Of a stretch of DNA of 64,000 bases, positions 38,360-50,234 are shown in pieces; within the stretch, counting starts at the first letter, position 1; each line of letters begins with the position of its first letter. A model generated the notes under the pieces. The model saw nothing but the letters and a program-made list of their open reading frames with translations, searched no databases and was not told where the DNA came from. The stretch lies in contig JBAMJV010001821.1 of NCBI GenBank assembly GCA_037951105.1, positions 1 to 64,000 of the forward strand, in the 5' to 3' direction. Source of the DNA: Echinarachnius parma (Eukaryota > Echinodermata > Echinoidea > Clypeasteroida > Echinarachniidae). A program made the translations under genes and the position numbers.

Positions 38360-39555
38360 GGTCAAACAAAACTTGCATGATTCATACGAGCTCCTCATTT
38401 TACTCATGTTTTTGCATGACTCGGATAAGTCAGGCTGGGACTTTATAATGAACATATGCCGGCATAATTATCTTGAGGTGTGTGCAACTAATTATTCGCT
38501 CCGTGCAACTAATTATTGAAACTCGTGTCGCGTTTTAAAGCATTCATGCCCACCAGGCACGTTAGGTGTGATTATCATAGATTCTAGCTGTCTCTATGTA
38601 TGATTTATTTAAAAAAAAATTATGACGTGAATGAACGAACACCTTTCATTTAGATATTAATCACGTTTATAATAATTATAGTTTCTTAGGGTGTATCATA
38701 ATGCATCACACGTCCTAATTATCTAGTAGGTGTTGGCAACAAAATTTAATTTAATTTACTTGGGCATTCAATATATTACATATTTCAAAAGTTCACATTA
38801 AAGCAAGGGAGGGGCGTATATTATGCACCCCTTGGAATGACGAAAGTGACGTTTAGTTAAATTCACCGTTTGTAGTAGACATACTGTGGTGTGCGCAGCG
38901 TGTGCTTCTGTGCATGGAAGGGGGAGGGGGCGGTCGTCACATTTCTTGGGGGGGGGGGGGGGGGGTGGCGCTCTATCTTTTAGGTAATTCGTTGACCCTT
39001 TAGTTCTTCATTGTTTTTATCAAATTACTTGGAGGCAACGCGCCCCCGTGTAGCTATACGTCTCTATTTAGACAGGCAAAATCCTCCGACATTTAATTCA
39101 TTTAATTCATTTGATTTATTAAAACGTCATATCAGATTTGCACGATGTAAGCATGCAGTGCTAGATTTGTAAGTTTCATAATCCCACCTTTTTGATGACG
39201 TCAGAATATTAATCGCTCCTTGTTTCGACGATGCTCTCCAGTGATAGTGACCAAACCATCACGTTAGTTTATATATTCTTATTTTTGATATATACTTTCT
39301 ATATTAATCATGTGTTCCGACGACTGATCGACAAGAGGGGATGTTATAGTTGAAAAGGTTACACGTATAATCTGCTCTGATAGTGAATGACATGAGGAAA
39401 AGGTCGTATGCATATCAAATGATAAAAGCTATTGCTTTTGTTAGCCCCTTTCTCGGGGATTACCGCATACAAGTCATAATCGCCACCACCCCTCTACGGT
39501 ATTATATGGCAGCTATTCGTCACGTAGCAATTAATATTGACGAGTACAAGTTCAT
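38360..39555. other. Intron 2 stretch without a gene
   Basis: AT-rich with a poly-G run at 38949-38965. No coding feature. Confidence 0.4.
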
Positions 39556-39559
39556 CCCT

Positions 39560-39925
39560 TAGTCATGGCTTAGCAAAAAGCCACAATTATGTAGCAAAAC
39601 GCAAACGCTTTTAGCAAAAAGCAAAATACGAAAGACAAAGAAGCTTAAAACAAACAAAAGCTTTTTGCGAAAAGCGAAGGCTTCCAGCAAATCGAAACGG
39701 TTATATCAAAAAGCAAACAATATCAAATAGCAATAAAGCTTATAGCGAAAAGCGAAGGCTTTGAGCAAATCGAAAGGGTTATATCAAATAGCAAACAATT
39801 ATACTAAGCAAGCAAAAGTTTACATAAAAAACAAAAAGCTTATATCAAAAAGCAATAAAGCTTACAGGAAGAAAAAAAGGCTTATAGCGAAAAGCGAAGA
39901 CTTATAGCAAAAACACAAAACAAAA
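39560..39925 (+). repeat. Short-period AGCAAAAAGC repeat
   Basis: Dozens of loose copies of (T)AGCAAAAAGC / AGCGAAAAGCGAAGGC-type words, with larger units such as GGCTTATAGCGAAAAGCGAA recurring near 39660, 39740 and 39880. Confidence 0.7.
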
Positions 39926-39929
39926 TATC

Positions 39930-40980
39930 ACAACCCATGAGCCAGAAACGAGATGTCTTATTGTATAGAACGGCAAATCAGTTTTGACATGTGGACCATA
40001 TTAGAGAAACAAATTATAATCATTAGCCTTCCCAAATTAAAGCTCTGGAGAAAACAACATCTTTACATTTATTGCAATATCAAACTGTGACCAGATTTCA
40101 TGATTTCAATGATGAACTAACCCACAATTATAGAAAATGTCAAAGAGTGGGTAAAAATCCAGGGTACACGTTTATTTTGCGGTCTAGTATCGTTAACACC
40201 CCCAGAACTTCGCGGTCTTTCGATCCCAAAGATTTGGCCACTTTCGCATCTCAAGGCTACAGAAATATGGGGCACCCGGTGTCAATATCTAAATGTTATA
40301 GCGATGTATAATTACAATCATAGACAGGACGTATTTCAAACGCGATCGTATTTGTTTATTATCATTTTAACACGCCCAAGTGCGTTAGTTGTTGTTCTAA
40401 GGACTAATACGAATGCAGTAAGTAGCGAAAAAGTGATTTGTTTGGTTGTCACCTCTGTTTGATGTGATATTGGGAATTGACTTAATATTATGTGCGTTAT
40501 TGACGTAAGCAAGTGTATGTACATAATTATAATTATGCTTTATTTAGTCATTTTGCGGTGAAAATTATCTCATACAAATCTCTATATTAACCATACTTAT
40601 TACCTGCACGTTATATAAGTTCATAGAATGTAGGCTCATCTAATAGTCTATAATCATGATAATAATCCGAACGCACCTATTTATCCGTTCACTCAGAGTT
40701 GTTACGTAGGCCTATCTCAATATAAAAGATTTGTTGAAGGTCAATTATACAGTTATCAATAAAATCAACGCAAACATTCAAAAGGACCAATGTAGGTAAT
40801 GATTATATGATATCATTCAGTATGGAATTTACGTATTTTTTTCTACATTATTAATATGAACAATCTAAGATAAATAAAAAAAACAATTCAAAGCCAGTGT
40901 ACATTCATGACTGTGGGAAGTGAACGATACAACACGTTTGGAGACTAAGTTTTCAAAATTAAATCACATTATCAAAAGGG
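39930..40980. other. Intron 2 stretch without a gene
   Basis: AT-rich; a 79-codon open frame at 40072-40311 has no recognisable domain. Nothing else. Confidence 0.4.
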
Positions 40981-40999
40981 AAGCAAAAATGTGTGATGG

Positions 41000-41410
41000 T
41001 GAGAATTAAGATGGAGTATAGGATGATGAAGGGGACGAGGAAAATCGAGGAGAAGAAGAAGCAGCGGGAGAAGATGATGAATTATGATGATGGCTACGAT
41101 AACGATGACGACGACGATAATGATGAAAATGGAGATGCTGCTGATGATGATGAGGATGAGGGGTAGGTGAATGTGGAGAGGAAGAAGGAGGAAGGGGAGG
41201 AAGATGTAGAGGATAAATGGGAGGAAGAAGAGGAGGAGGAGGTGGAGGATGAGTTTGTGGAGGGAGAAGGCCGGGGAAGAGGAAGAGGGGAAGTTGGTGG
41301 AGGAAGAAGAGGAGGAGTAGGAGGAGGTAGTGGTTTAGGAAGAGGAGGAGGTGGTGGAGGAGGGGGAGGAAGATGTAGAGAATAAGGAGGTGAATGACGA
41401 GGAGGAGGGC
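41000..41410 (+). repeat. GA/GGA-rich tract before MAM exon 3
   Basis: About 400 bp of nearly uninterrupted purines built from GAG, GAA, GGA and GAT triplets, ending about 150 bp before exon 3. Open frames here on either strand are low complexity. Confidence 0.85.
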
Positions 41411-41561
41411 GTGATCGAAGAGCAATCGCAGATGACCCGGGCATTGTACTGAAGTGTAGGGGTAAATGAGCATGTCGAACCTGACGTTCATGTTACACAT
41501 GATTTATTATTATTTATTTCGTTACATGATATTTCATACACTTCTTTTATTTTCTACACAG

Positions 41562-41839
41562 GCTCGTATGGTTACACCAAGGCCCTGAACCAGTCCGGTA
41601 TGTACTTCTACAGCTTTCGAGTCATCATCGTCTCGCCAAGCCTCGTCCTGTCCAGTGGACGCGGTCGTCTCAGTTTCAGCGCCTACCTGTGGACGGGCGC
41701 CCACGCTGTGCAGAAGGCCGACAACCTGCCGACGCTCAGGGTGCGCGGTTGCGGGGACGAGATCAGCTGGTCGTTGCAGGGGAGGACGGCTGCGTGGCAA
41801 GGCGTCGACTTCCCGATCAAGTGCAACAAGACATTCGAG
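41562..41839 (+). CDS. MAM-receptor exon 3: core of MAM domain
   Basis: Encodes residues 89-181, entering in phase 1 and leaving in phase 0 (…TTC GAG, then donor GTAATT). It begins GSYGYTKAL, the usual MAM strand after the GPSVD segment, then covers the beta-sandwich core with SPSLVL and LSFSAYLW, and the stretch ending WQGVDFPIKC. Cysteines C152 and C176, with C32 and C42 from exon 2, give the four cysteines usual for a MAM domain. N-glycosylation sequons are at N98 (NQS) and N177 (NKT). GC-rich coding sequence contrasts with the GA repeat and AT-rich DNA around it. Confidence 0.9.
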
Positions 41840-42794
41840 GTAATTAAGCCGAATCAATTGACTCCCTTTCCCTCACTTTCCCTCTATACACGTCCTATAT
41901 GGAACGTATTGACCCATCACTGCCAACAATGGATTAAGAACATTACTGAACACCAGTTTGTTTCACGTATATGTTGTTGATCCTCTCATGCATGTGAATC
42001 ATTGAACTCCCTTTTCGTCTTTCATCTAGATTTACCAAAATGATATTAGGCGTCTTCACTTAGGGGGCAACTGCCCCTTTAAGGTCATTTTAAAAGTTGG
42101 GCCATTGACCTGACCGTTTAAAATGAACACCCTATACTTATGTCGACCAGTGTCGGCATCCTTTATTCGCCGGCCAAATTAATTATCATGTAGGATATCC
42201 ATTATAAGACCTTCGTGGCAGACCGAGCATGTAATCGGTACAACGTCCACCCGTCATGTCCGTACGTTGACCAGAGTTTGGGAACTGCAATTTAAAGCAA
42301 GTTGTCAAGTAATGTAGCCACCAACTCGTTGAAGTAGGTGGGGAAAAGCATGCACATCGTTGTAATAATAATATTGCATCGTTTGCAATTTATTAATTTA
42401 AATATACATCTATTTGATTTAATTATGATTATTAATATAAAAATAAATATTATACCTTACTCTGCTATAATAATTATTATGTTTAAAGGCATCTAGTAAC
42501 TTTGTTAACGTGTGAACAAACTGAGGAAGTTGATAAAATGTGCATGTCTGTGATCTAATATTCTACCTTTGCACACAGTTGGAAGTCTCCCAGGGAGACT
42601 TTCAAATCCGAACACCTCAATCATGAATATCTTTATAACGAAAGAGAAATTCGGAAAACCCAAATCTGTCCCATGCTTCTATTAGTAATATGAAAACAAC
42701 GTCGTATGCGAAAACCGATAAAGTTGGACTATTATTTTGTATTAGATCCCTTTAAACAATTTATCATATACTATTTCATTTTGTTTGTTATTAG
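41840..42794 (+). other. Intron 3 with a MITE next to the acceptor
   Basis: 955-bp phase-0 intron. It is unremarkable until 42481, where a fold-back element of about 277 bp begins (own entry). That element ends 37 bp before exon 4. Confidence 0.8.
42481..42757. mobile_element. MITE ending 37 bp before MAM exon 4
   Basis: Left end GTTTAAAGGCATCTAGTAAC, right end GTATTAGATCCCTTTAAAC: inverted ends of the same family as those at 1361, 55262 and 63091. Confidence 0.7.
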
Positions 42795-42876
42795 CTGGTG
42801 ATCGAAGCCATCCACCGGATGCCGGGATCGAGCGTAGCAGTGGACGATATTCGAGTGATCAGCATTCTAGATCTAA
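42795..42876 (+). CDS. MAM-receptor exon 4: C-terminal end of MAM domain
   Basis: Encodes residues 182-208 plus one base. The frame gives LVIEAIHRMPGSSVAVDDIR, the closing signature of MAM domains (hydrophobic-V-x-E-A/G, then AxDDI). Acceptor is TTATTAG and donor GTAAGT; phase 0 in, phase 1 out. This completes a MAM domain of roughly 175 residues (about 32-206), close to the usual 160-170. The exon is only 82 nt and would be missed by open-frame searches, but domain fit and phases support it strongly. Confidence 0.88.
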
Positions 42877-43847
42877 GTAAGTCAGACGTGTTTCTACCAC
42901 ATTATCACCATTGATTTCTTAAAACTCAAACAAGGATCATAGGCTGACAAAAAATTATACAATAATTATTGAATATATAACAATGCGCAACATATAATAT
43001 AATATTGATTAAATTGGGCTTCACCGGGAATCGAACTCGAGACCTCCGGATAACTGCACCGGAATACTCTGACCCCTGAGCTTCAAAGCTCTTATCGGCG
43101 GTACTCCCCATAAACTCTTTCAATATTCGTGCTCTCTGGAACGTGGTGGATGTCTCACGCAGTTTCGATTCCCGGTGATACAAAATTTAATTTCCTAATT
43201 TTAATTTGATATTTTTGAAGGTGAATTTCCGCACTCATAATACATGTACTAAAATGTGTACCAGGCTCTTGGAATTACGATTATCATAATATATGGAATA
43301 TACCAATCATACCAATCATAGGTCACCAAGCGAATTCAGGACAGTAGACCTATATTGTCGGCAACGTCTGTTTAGTGCATCACTTGAAACAATTAATATA
43401 CACTTTATTCTGAATTTCCTTTAATTATGCAGTCCGTTTCGGTGCTTCATTCATATCAGTCATGGAAAAATCAGTAATTCCGTCTGGTTTTCTAGTTACA
43501 CGCATCAGAGTCCGTGTAATTGAGTGGGTGGGTGCATGCTGCATGTGGGAATGTTCATTACATCGTGTATAGCGATCTTCAACGGGTCATTTGATCTTTT
43601 GAGTTCGAATGTGTAACTACAGGTTAAATTTAACCCTATTACTTTCATAAACCAAATTTAAACCACCATGAACTAATTTTGGACTAACCTATTGAATGAG
43701 TTTAATATTCGAATCCATTGACCAAGAACCCTTGCCTATACTCGACTTTCTGATGAGAATGTGTGCGTTCATTTACAGTATTTGTATCTGTCTGTGTGTG
43801 CGTGTATTATGATTAGTGTGTGTATTATCTCGTCAGTAATTGGTCGA

Positions 43848-43885
<38 letters not shown>

Positions 43886-45177
43886 GTGCTTTTTTCACGA
43901 GGGGGGAGCAACATGAGCTAAACATAAGTATGATGTAATATGTTTCTCTATATTTAGTTGTTTTTGATCTGCATGGGAAGCCGTTATGGGGAGGGCATGT
44001 TGAGCGTGTAAATGAATCGACCTAAGTGCGTCAATGAAGTTTAAGTTTCTTTCAAGTTGTTCATGATAATCGATCGCGATAAGGATCGTGCCGGGACTTT
44101 ACCGGTATCAGCCCCCCTTATATGTATGATGTATTCATAGCTTGAGTGTGACTGCGAGCTGTTGTCCCTGACATACGTGATGCTCCTCTTGAGAGCAATA
44201 TGTAACCAAGAAATATGATAACAGATTTTCCCCCTATTTCTTTTTTGTTGTTGTATCGATGAAGTTATCAAGAATGACCATCATGTGACATCCAGTGTAG
44301 TGCGTCACTGAAAGTGTAAAGTGAGAATGTTATTGTTTTGGTGCTGGTGTTGGTGGATCACGAAGGTGTTTTGATTTGTCCTTCCATCAGCTTTGATGTA
44401 TGAGTGCAGGGGCGTAATGAGCTTCTGTTTTTTTTTTGGGGGGGGGGGGGGGGGTGGGGGCTGGCTACCCTATTTCTCGATAAGGGCTAGTTTTTTAATT
44501 TATTAATGTTGGGTATTAAAATGAGGTGTTTAAAAGTTGTTAAACAAAACTATATCAAATTAAAAATATTGTGTCATTTCATTTTTCATCCATATGTGAA
44601 TTTCATCATGGGATGGACGGGGATGGGGGGGGGGGGGTGGGGGTGGGGGTGGGGTCAGGTCTTGTCTTTGATGGTTTTCCCAGACCTTTGGTCAATTTCT
44701 GTAAACACCTTTACCTAGCATCGAGGTCATTCTTCATAATTACGTGTTAAAATCTTCCATAACACGGTCCATCGATGTTCATTCTTCGATGAAATTTGGG
44801 CAAATTCAATTCACAGACACTTTCTTATTAATATGTTATTGGATTTGATTGATGGAGTTCAAACGTTCAACGTTCAAACGTTCAAATTAGTTTTTTAATA
44901 ACAATTTCATAAAATGTATATAATGTGATATTTTCCTGATGAAATTAATGCATTTTAGTGCTTGTTACTATCTAAATATGATTATATTTGGTTTAGTTGT
45001 GCATACTTATCAACTTGTATAGTTTAATGTCAGAATGGTCAAGTATATTTCGTTTGGCAAGATTCTAGACGCTATGCTAATTTCATAATCATCAGGTTTT
45101 TATCCCAGAGTTTGATGTCTACACATAATTAAATTTGAATTATCTTCATTAATTTTGTATATCCATTTAACCACCAG
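42877..45177 (+). other. Intron 4 (2.3 kb)
   Basis: Phase-1 intron. It contains a minus-strand tRNA-like SINE head at 43016-43091, a (GA)n tract at 43852-43875 running into poly-G, and two more poly-G runs near 44440 and 44627. A short repeat of GTTCAAAC lies at 44859-44886. No coding potential seen. Confidence 0.7.
43016..43091 (-). mobile_element. tRNA-like SINE head, minus strand
   Basis: Minus-strand A-box region GAAGCTCAGGGGTCAGAG and B box GAGTTCGATTCCC are preserved, ending CGGTGAAGCCC. Related to 16230-16303. Confidence 0.6.
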
Positions 45178-45294
45178 AACCGCACATGGAGAGCAGCCGG
45201 GTCACGCACCCCACCTACGACTATCACGATATAACGACACCATCAACAACAGCGGCAAAAGATTACACTATCAACCGATCGGTGCTCATTACAC
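45178..45294 (+). CDS. MAM-receptor exon 5: Thr-rich juxtamembrane stalk
   Basis: Encodes residues 209-247 plus one base. It reads KPHMESSRVTH, then DYHDITTPSTTAAKDYT and INRSVLIT. The short Ser/Thr-rich stretch is typical of an O-glycosylated stalk; N241 lies in an NRS sequon. Acceptor CCACCAG and donor GTAAGT, phase 1 on both sides. Reading through the donor gives a stop within five codons, so retention of intron 5 would yield a protein ending just outside the membrane. The identification rests on phase agreement and position rather than a domain. Confidence 0.8.
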
Positions 45295-45418
45295 GTAAGT
45301 TTTTTTAATATTTTTTTTATTGAAAACTATAACTAATCCAAATGCAACATGATAACATATTTACAAATAAAATCTTTACAAAAGAAGTGAGTACGATAAT
45401 CCTCAACGGAGCGTAATG

Positions 45419-45449
<31 letters not shown>

Positions 45450-46948
45450 GCAAACGAAATAATAACAACAACGAAGACAATACACTACAACACAATCATT
45501 ACACGTTAGTTAAAAGGGACCAGCAAAATCCAAAATAATCCAAAATTTCACATTAGCCGATCGATGCTTATATCATCTAAGTCAAATGGGACTAGCACAT
45601 TCCAAAACTATGTAATTTCACACAAACCGATTGGTGCTTATATTATCATGTCATGTATGATCAATCGATCGGTCCATTTACGATGTTAGTATAAAATGGG
45701 ACAAGCAGACTTCAACTTAATCGAATTTCCATTAAGATGTCAAGCATAAGTATGAAAAAAATCCCAAACCTATAGCTGAAAAGCTGAGAAAGGAGGAGAA
45801 ACATATAAATTTGTCAATGATACATGTATCTCATTGAGTATATCACACATTATGCTAACAAAATATTCTCTCGAAATAGTATAATTTCTTGATTTCATAT
45901 TGTAAGCCTATTTCACCCAAATGAGCCATATCCAGCATCACTTCCCCCCCACCCCCCCCCCCCCCCCCCCCCAAAAGGGAGGGAGGGGGAATATTTTTCC
46001 TTTAAGGTGGGCAGCGTGAGCTGATGATGTTAAGATGGATTTGATTGTATTTCTACATTGCTCTAAAAAAAAATTGAATTGCTATATTCAAGCATGACAA
46101 GAGGGTTGGGGCAACGAAAGTAGGGAGGGGGGGGGGGGGGGGTTAAACACATGGCGCAACGTGTCCCTTTTATTTTTCATATAGCTACGCCATTGGGCTC
46201 GTTTTGTCCTACTGACACTACTTTGTCGGACGAAAAACGGATCAGTGCTGATGTGAAATAAATAAGATATCATCTTGGTTATTGACACCGAAACTATAAC
46301 GAAAGTTCACGGCGTTGTCTCATATCCCCCAGAACTGGTTCTCCATAATCCAGCGGTTTATAAACGTCTTCATCAGCAGTGACGTCAAGATGCGCTCCAG
46401 TAAAAATCGACATACTTTAAGATTTTAAAGACAATAAAAGTGTTTCTTTACAGTGGAAACTCATTATAACGAGGTTCTTCATGTCATCTGAACCATGACA
46501 ATAACCTTGATATAATCAGACATCTTGTTTGATCAGGAGAAGAAACCAAATGATATAATGGGTAGGCCGCGACCTGAACAATTACCTTGTTGTGGGGATG
46601 AGGGTATATCAGAGATCTTGATAACGATGTTCCAGCTAACTGAAGTCAACATACCGATAAATGACTCTCTATATAAGTTGAATACATGATTATTTTATCA
46701 TGGTCCCCTTTGTCATATCAATAATAGGTGCCGTAAGATAAGTTTGGAAGAAGTATTCTGCTCTACTACGGTCAAAATAATGTTCTGAGCTTTTGTTAGT
46801 CGTTTGACTTGATAATAAATGCACATGTTTGATATCTTATGTCGCCCTATAATTTATCTACGATAGCAACAAGGGTAAAACAAAACCAACACTACCAAAA
46901 TAAACAGCAGAAGCACTAGTAACAACAAGATAAGTATAACAACATCAC

Positions 46949-46950
<2 letters not shown>

Positions 46951-47034
<84 letters not shown>
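46951..47034 (+). repeat. (TCA)28 microsatellite
   Basis: 84 bp of perfect TCA. It produces poly-Asp and poly-Met open frames on the minus strand, which are not genes. Confidence 0.97.
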
Positions 47035-47037
<3 letters not shown>

Positions 47038-47225
47038 TCACCACCACCAATAGCAACAACAGTAACAACAACAACTTCATCCACACATTCATCTCATTTT
47101 CATGAAAATACCATAATAGTGTATTCAAAATCGTTACAATTTTACACTCCGCTTGTTTTAAGCGGCTTAAATATAATGTTGTATATGTATACTATATGCG
47201 GATATTATATTTTCTTATTTATGGA

Positions 47226-47548
47226 AGTGGTGTGGCAAGATCGGTAGAGCGCGTGCTTTCTGATCGTGAGACGCCGAGTTCGAACCCTGCCCACTGCCTT
47301 TGTCCTTCAGCAAGACATTTTATCCACATTGCTGCTCTCTACCCAGGTGTATAAATGGGTACCTGGTCTGGTGAAAATTAGCTTGGTGCACCTATAGGGT
47401 TGCCCGCCGCTAGTATGCTCCCCGGGGAGTTGAGAATGTGTACAAGATAATTGTACGGGTCTAAACTGTACCATATGACCAGGGATAATAATAAGCGCTT
47501 AGAAGCTGTTCTGCATTAGGCGCTATATAAGTGCGTTATTATTATTTA
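47226..47548 (+). mobile_element. Full-length tRNA-derived SINE next to the TM exon
   Basis: Head: TGGCAAGATCGGTAGAGCG (A box) and GAGTTCGAACCC (B box). Body: GGTCTGGTGAAAATTAGC and GGTTGCCCGCCGCTAGTATG. Tail: AAGCGCTTAGAAGCTG, TTAGGCGCTATATAAG then ATT repeats. Best copy of the family in the window; the others are at 25676, 12870 and 63660. Confidence 0.88.
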
Positions 47549-47573
47549 TATTTACTGCCTCTCTTCCATCCAG

Positions 47574-47661
47574 TGTCCGGCCCAACGATCGGAGCCATCA
47601 TCGGTATCATCCTCGTCATCCTCCTCCTCAACATTCTCGTCTTCATCATCCTCAGAATCAA
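47574..47661 (+). CDS. MAM-receptor exon 6: transmembrane helix
   Basis: Encodes residues 248-276 plus two bases of 277. Residues from about 253 to 274 (IGAIIGIILVILLLNILVFI and on) form a single strongly hydrophobic helix followed by the basic stop-transfer RIK. Acceptor is CATCCAG with a pyrimidine-rich tract (CTCTCTTCCATC); donor is GTGAGT. Phase 1 in and phase 2 out, so its 88 nt are not a multiple of three. Skipping it joins exon 5 to exon 7 out of frame and gives Arg then a stop (see findings). Confidence 0.88.
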
Positions 47662-48964
47662 GTGAGTTAAGATAAGCCTGTATACCAAGTCTATTATTAT
47701 AGAGAAACCATTGCTTACTGGTGGGTAATGTGGGTAGCAGTTAACTCTAGACTATGGACATTACAAAATCTAGTAGTGAATTGATTAATATCCTTTAAAT
47801 AATCAGCAAAAATCATAGCCCCCAACTTCCACCTCACTCTGTTGCAACCAATTTTCTTTTGACTAATTCCATATCTGGTAAAAATGTTTACGCAATACAC
47901 CACAGAATAGTCTGGGCTGTTTGCCATTTGAGCGGAAAAAGGAGTCGATGTCTACATAAAAGGCATATTTAATTTATCCGGGGCTCCTTCTCAATTGAGT
48001 AGTCATAATACATCTTTAGCATATAACCCAGTGTTGGAATTGAAACGAGTCCTCAAGGACTCGAGTCCGAATCAACAGGCGATCGGTCCCGAGTCGAGTC
48101 CCAGTTCGAGTCCCAAGTCGATTCGAGTCTCTATCATCAAGTCGAGTCCAGTCAGCAATTACAACCCTGCCATGTAGCTCAATGCTTCAACATTTTCCTC
48201 TTCCATCCACTTTTCGAATTTCCGCGACCCACATCGGGTTGTATCAAAGATCCTACATACACAAGATGCTCAACTCTCCCGATTTTACACGGCCGCTGGT
48301 GAAACGGAAGCGGAAGCGGTATTTGAGCACATGGAGTCTGCCGCCCGCTAGCGTTGAGCGGGTAAACTCGAACAAGCGTCAGAAGACTTCTGGCGGGTGG
48401 CGTACGCTGGCGGGTGTCAACCTGGGAATTTTTGAAATTATATTCAGCGCTTTTACTTTCAAACTATTCTTAATGTGAATAAAAGTATACATTTTTGGAA
48501 TGGAAAGTATAGTCAAAGAATCCATTTTTTTAAATATTATATTTCACTCAAAATGCTAGCTTTTCTTCTTTTTTAAAAAGAAAATGGCAAGAAATATTGG
48601 TCAACTTCACTTGTTCGTTGAAATTTTTGATTTTTGAGTTTAAAATGCTAAACTCGCTTGAAAATCGTGATACAACTCTTGAAAGGTTTGTTATATTTTG
48701 AATTTAAGCAATTTAAAATCTGAATTGATGAAAAAGGTAATAAATTAATTTTTTGCCTCTTTCCGGTAAAAAAAATAAAGCCCAACTCAATCCTTTTGGA
48801 AAAAACAAACAAGCCTGATTTTCTAGCAATTTGAGCATTTTAACTCAAATTATTTAAGTTTCTTAGCCACACAAATTTTTCATTTTTAGCTCATCCGGCC
48901 CGAAGGGCCCGATGAGCTTATGCCATGGCGTGGCGTCCGTCGTCCGTCCGTCCGTCCGTCCACA

Positions 48965-49390
48965 GTTTTCAAAATGCTTCTTCTTCTTTATTTTTCAACC
49001 GATTTTGATTCTGATTGTTTCATAAGATAGGGCTAGGAGGGGGATTTAAAACTTCTACACAGAATCGTGAAATTCATTATATATGCTAATTTATGCAAAT
49101 TTATTCGAAATCACAAAAAATGCTTCTTCTCCTTCATTTCTTGACCGATTTTGATTTGGTTTGCTTTATCTGGTAGAGCTAACTTTGGTACACTAAACTT
49201 CTACACAGAATTTTGAAATTTTCTCCATTAATTAATTATGGTAATTTATGCAAATTTATTCCAAAAATCACAAAAAATGCTTCTTCTCCTTCATTTCTCG
49301 ACCGATTTTGATTTGGTTTGCTTTATCTGGTAGAGCTAACTTTGGTACACTAAACTTCTACACAGAATTTTGAAATTGTTCTCCATTAAT
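48965..49390 (+). repeat. Three-copy 150-bp tandem repeat
   Basis: Copies near 48970, 49118 and 49272 share AAATGCTTCTTCT, GACCGATTTTGATTTGGTTT, TTTATCTGGTAGAGCTA and ACTTCTACACAGAATTTTG. Confidence 0.85.
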
Positions 49391-49397
49391 TAATTAT

Positions 49398-49409
49398 GGT
49401 AATTTTTTT

Positions 49410-49490
<81 letters not shown>

Positions 49491-49552
49491 AATTTTATTT
49501 AATTTATTTTTTAAATTTATTTATTTATTTATTTATTTATTTATTTTTTCCC
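49398..49552 (+). repeat. (TTTA)n microsatellite
   Basis: About 150 bp of imperfect TTTA repeats. Confidence 0.95.
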
Positions 49553-50234
49553 ATGTCCCTTCTGGGGCATCAAATTTATATTTGTTCACTCTAATTTTTT
49601 TAAAATTAATTTTTATGTCCCTTCCAGGGCATCACATTTTTATTTTTTGACCAGTTGAAAAGTGTACCACATGAAATTTGCGATATTTGATGTTGCGAGA
49701 TGCCGGATGAGCGCTACGTCATTGACGTTCTGGTTTGTTTTGTTTTTGCCATTTTCTTTAAAAGAAAAATATCTATTTTTAGGAACAAAATAAACGGGCC
49801 TTTAGCTGCAGCTTAATATCACAGCTTATCATTATGAATATCTCAAGATTTCATTTCAATCTGAGAATTTCATCTGCTCTTTTATTTCAATGGGATGGGT
49901 TCAGTTATGTGAGTATACATTTGACCATGCATGGCCAACGTCACCAAATATAATGAGCTCATTAAATGACAATGGTTTCTTTAATTTATTCAGCGGTTTC
50001 TTCAATTTAATCCATAGTTCTCAATAGAGTTTTCACACCTTCCCGGGATCCTTCAGGCTACACAACAGGGGCTGTCAGTTCAAACTTCTAACTCAACATG
50101 GTATTTACAGAAATAGAGACGGCTTAGATATAAACTGGACCTCTATTTATTTGGATTTTCATGATTGAAACAACTACAATAAAATTATGACAATGCACAA
50201 TACTGATTAAGAGTTACAGTTACGTTACTTATTC

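Larger units (their letters stand above)
20339..41561 (+). other. Intron 2 of the MAM-receptor gene (21.2 kb)
   Basis: Runs from donor GTAAGT to acceptor CTACACAG, phase 1, and splits the MAM domain. It contains several MITEs, a tRNA-derived SINE broken by a MITE, three tandem-repeat arrays, a 957-bp long-TIR element, GA-rich minisatellite DNA and a short AGCAAAAAGC-type repeat. AT-rich stretches at 24.4-25.6, 27.6-29.1, 32.7-34.8, 36.3-37.6 and 39.0-39.5 kb show nothing I can name. Confidence 0.75.
45295..47573 (+). other. Intron 5 (2.3 kb)
   Basis: Phase-1 intron. It holds an (AAC)n tract at 45420-45449, three diverged copies of a segment reading about 'CCGATCGGTGCTTAT' (45290-45670), a poly-C run near 45947-45972, a poly-G run near 46127-46142, a (TCA)28 tract, and a SINE that ends about 25 bp before the acceptor. 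Confidence 0.75.

Noticed and set aside
37583-38378. Proline-rich minus-strand frames up to 208 codons
   Set aside because: Product of a polypurine/polypyrimidine block; the direct repeat shared by two frames is at DNA level.
41006-41500. 164-codon Pro/Ser/His frame on the minus strand
   Set aside because: Complement of the GA-rich tract; low complexity with no conserved motif.
46854-47128. Poly-Asp and poly-Met minus-strand frames
   Set aside because: Translation of the perfect (TCA)28 microsatellite.
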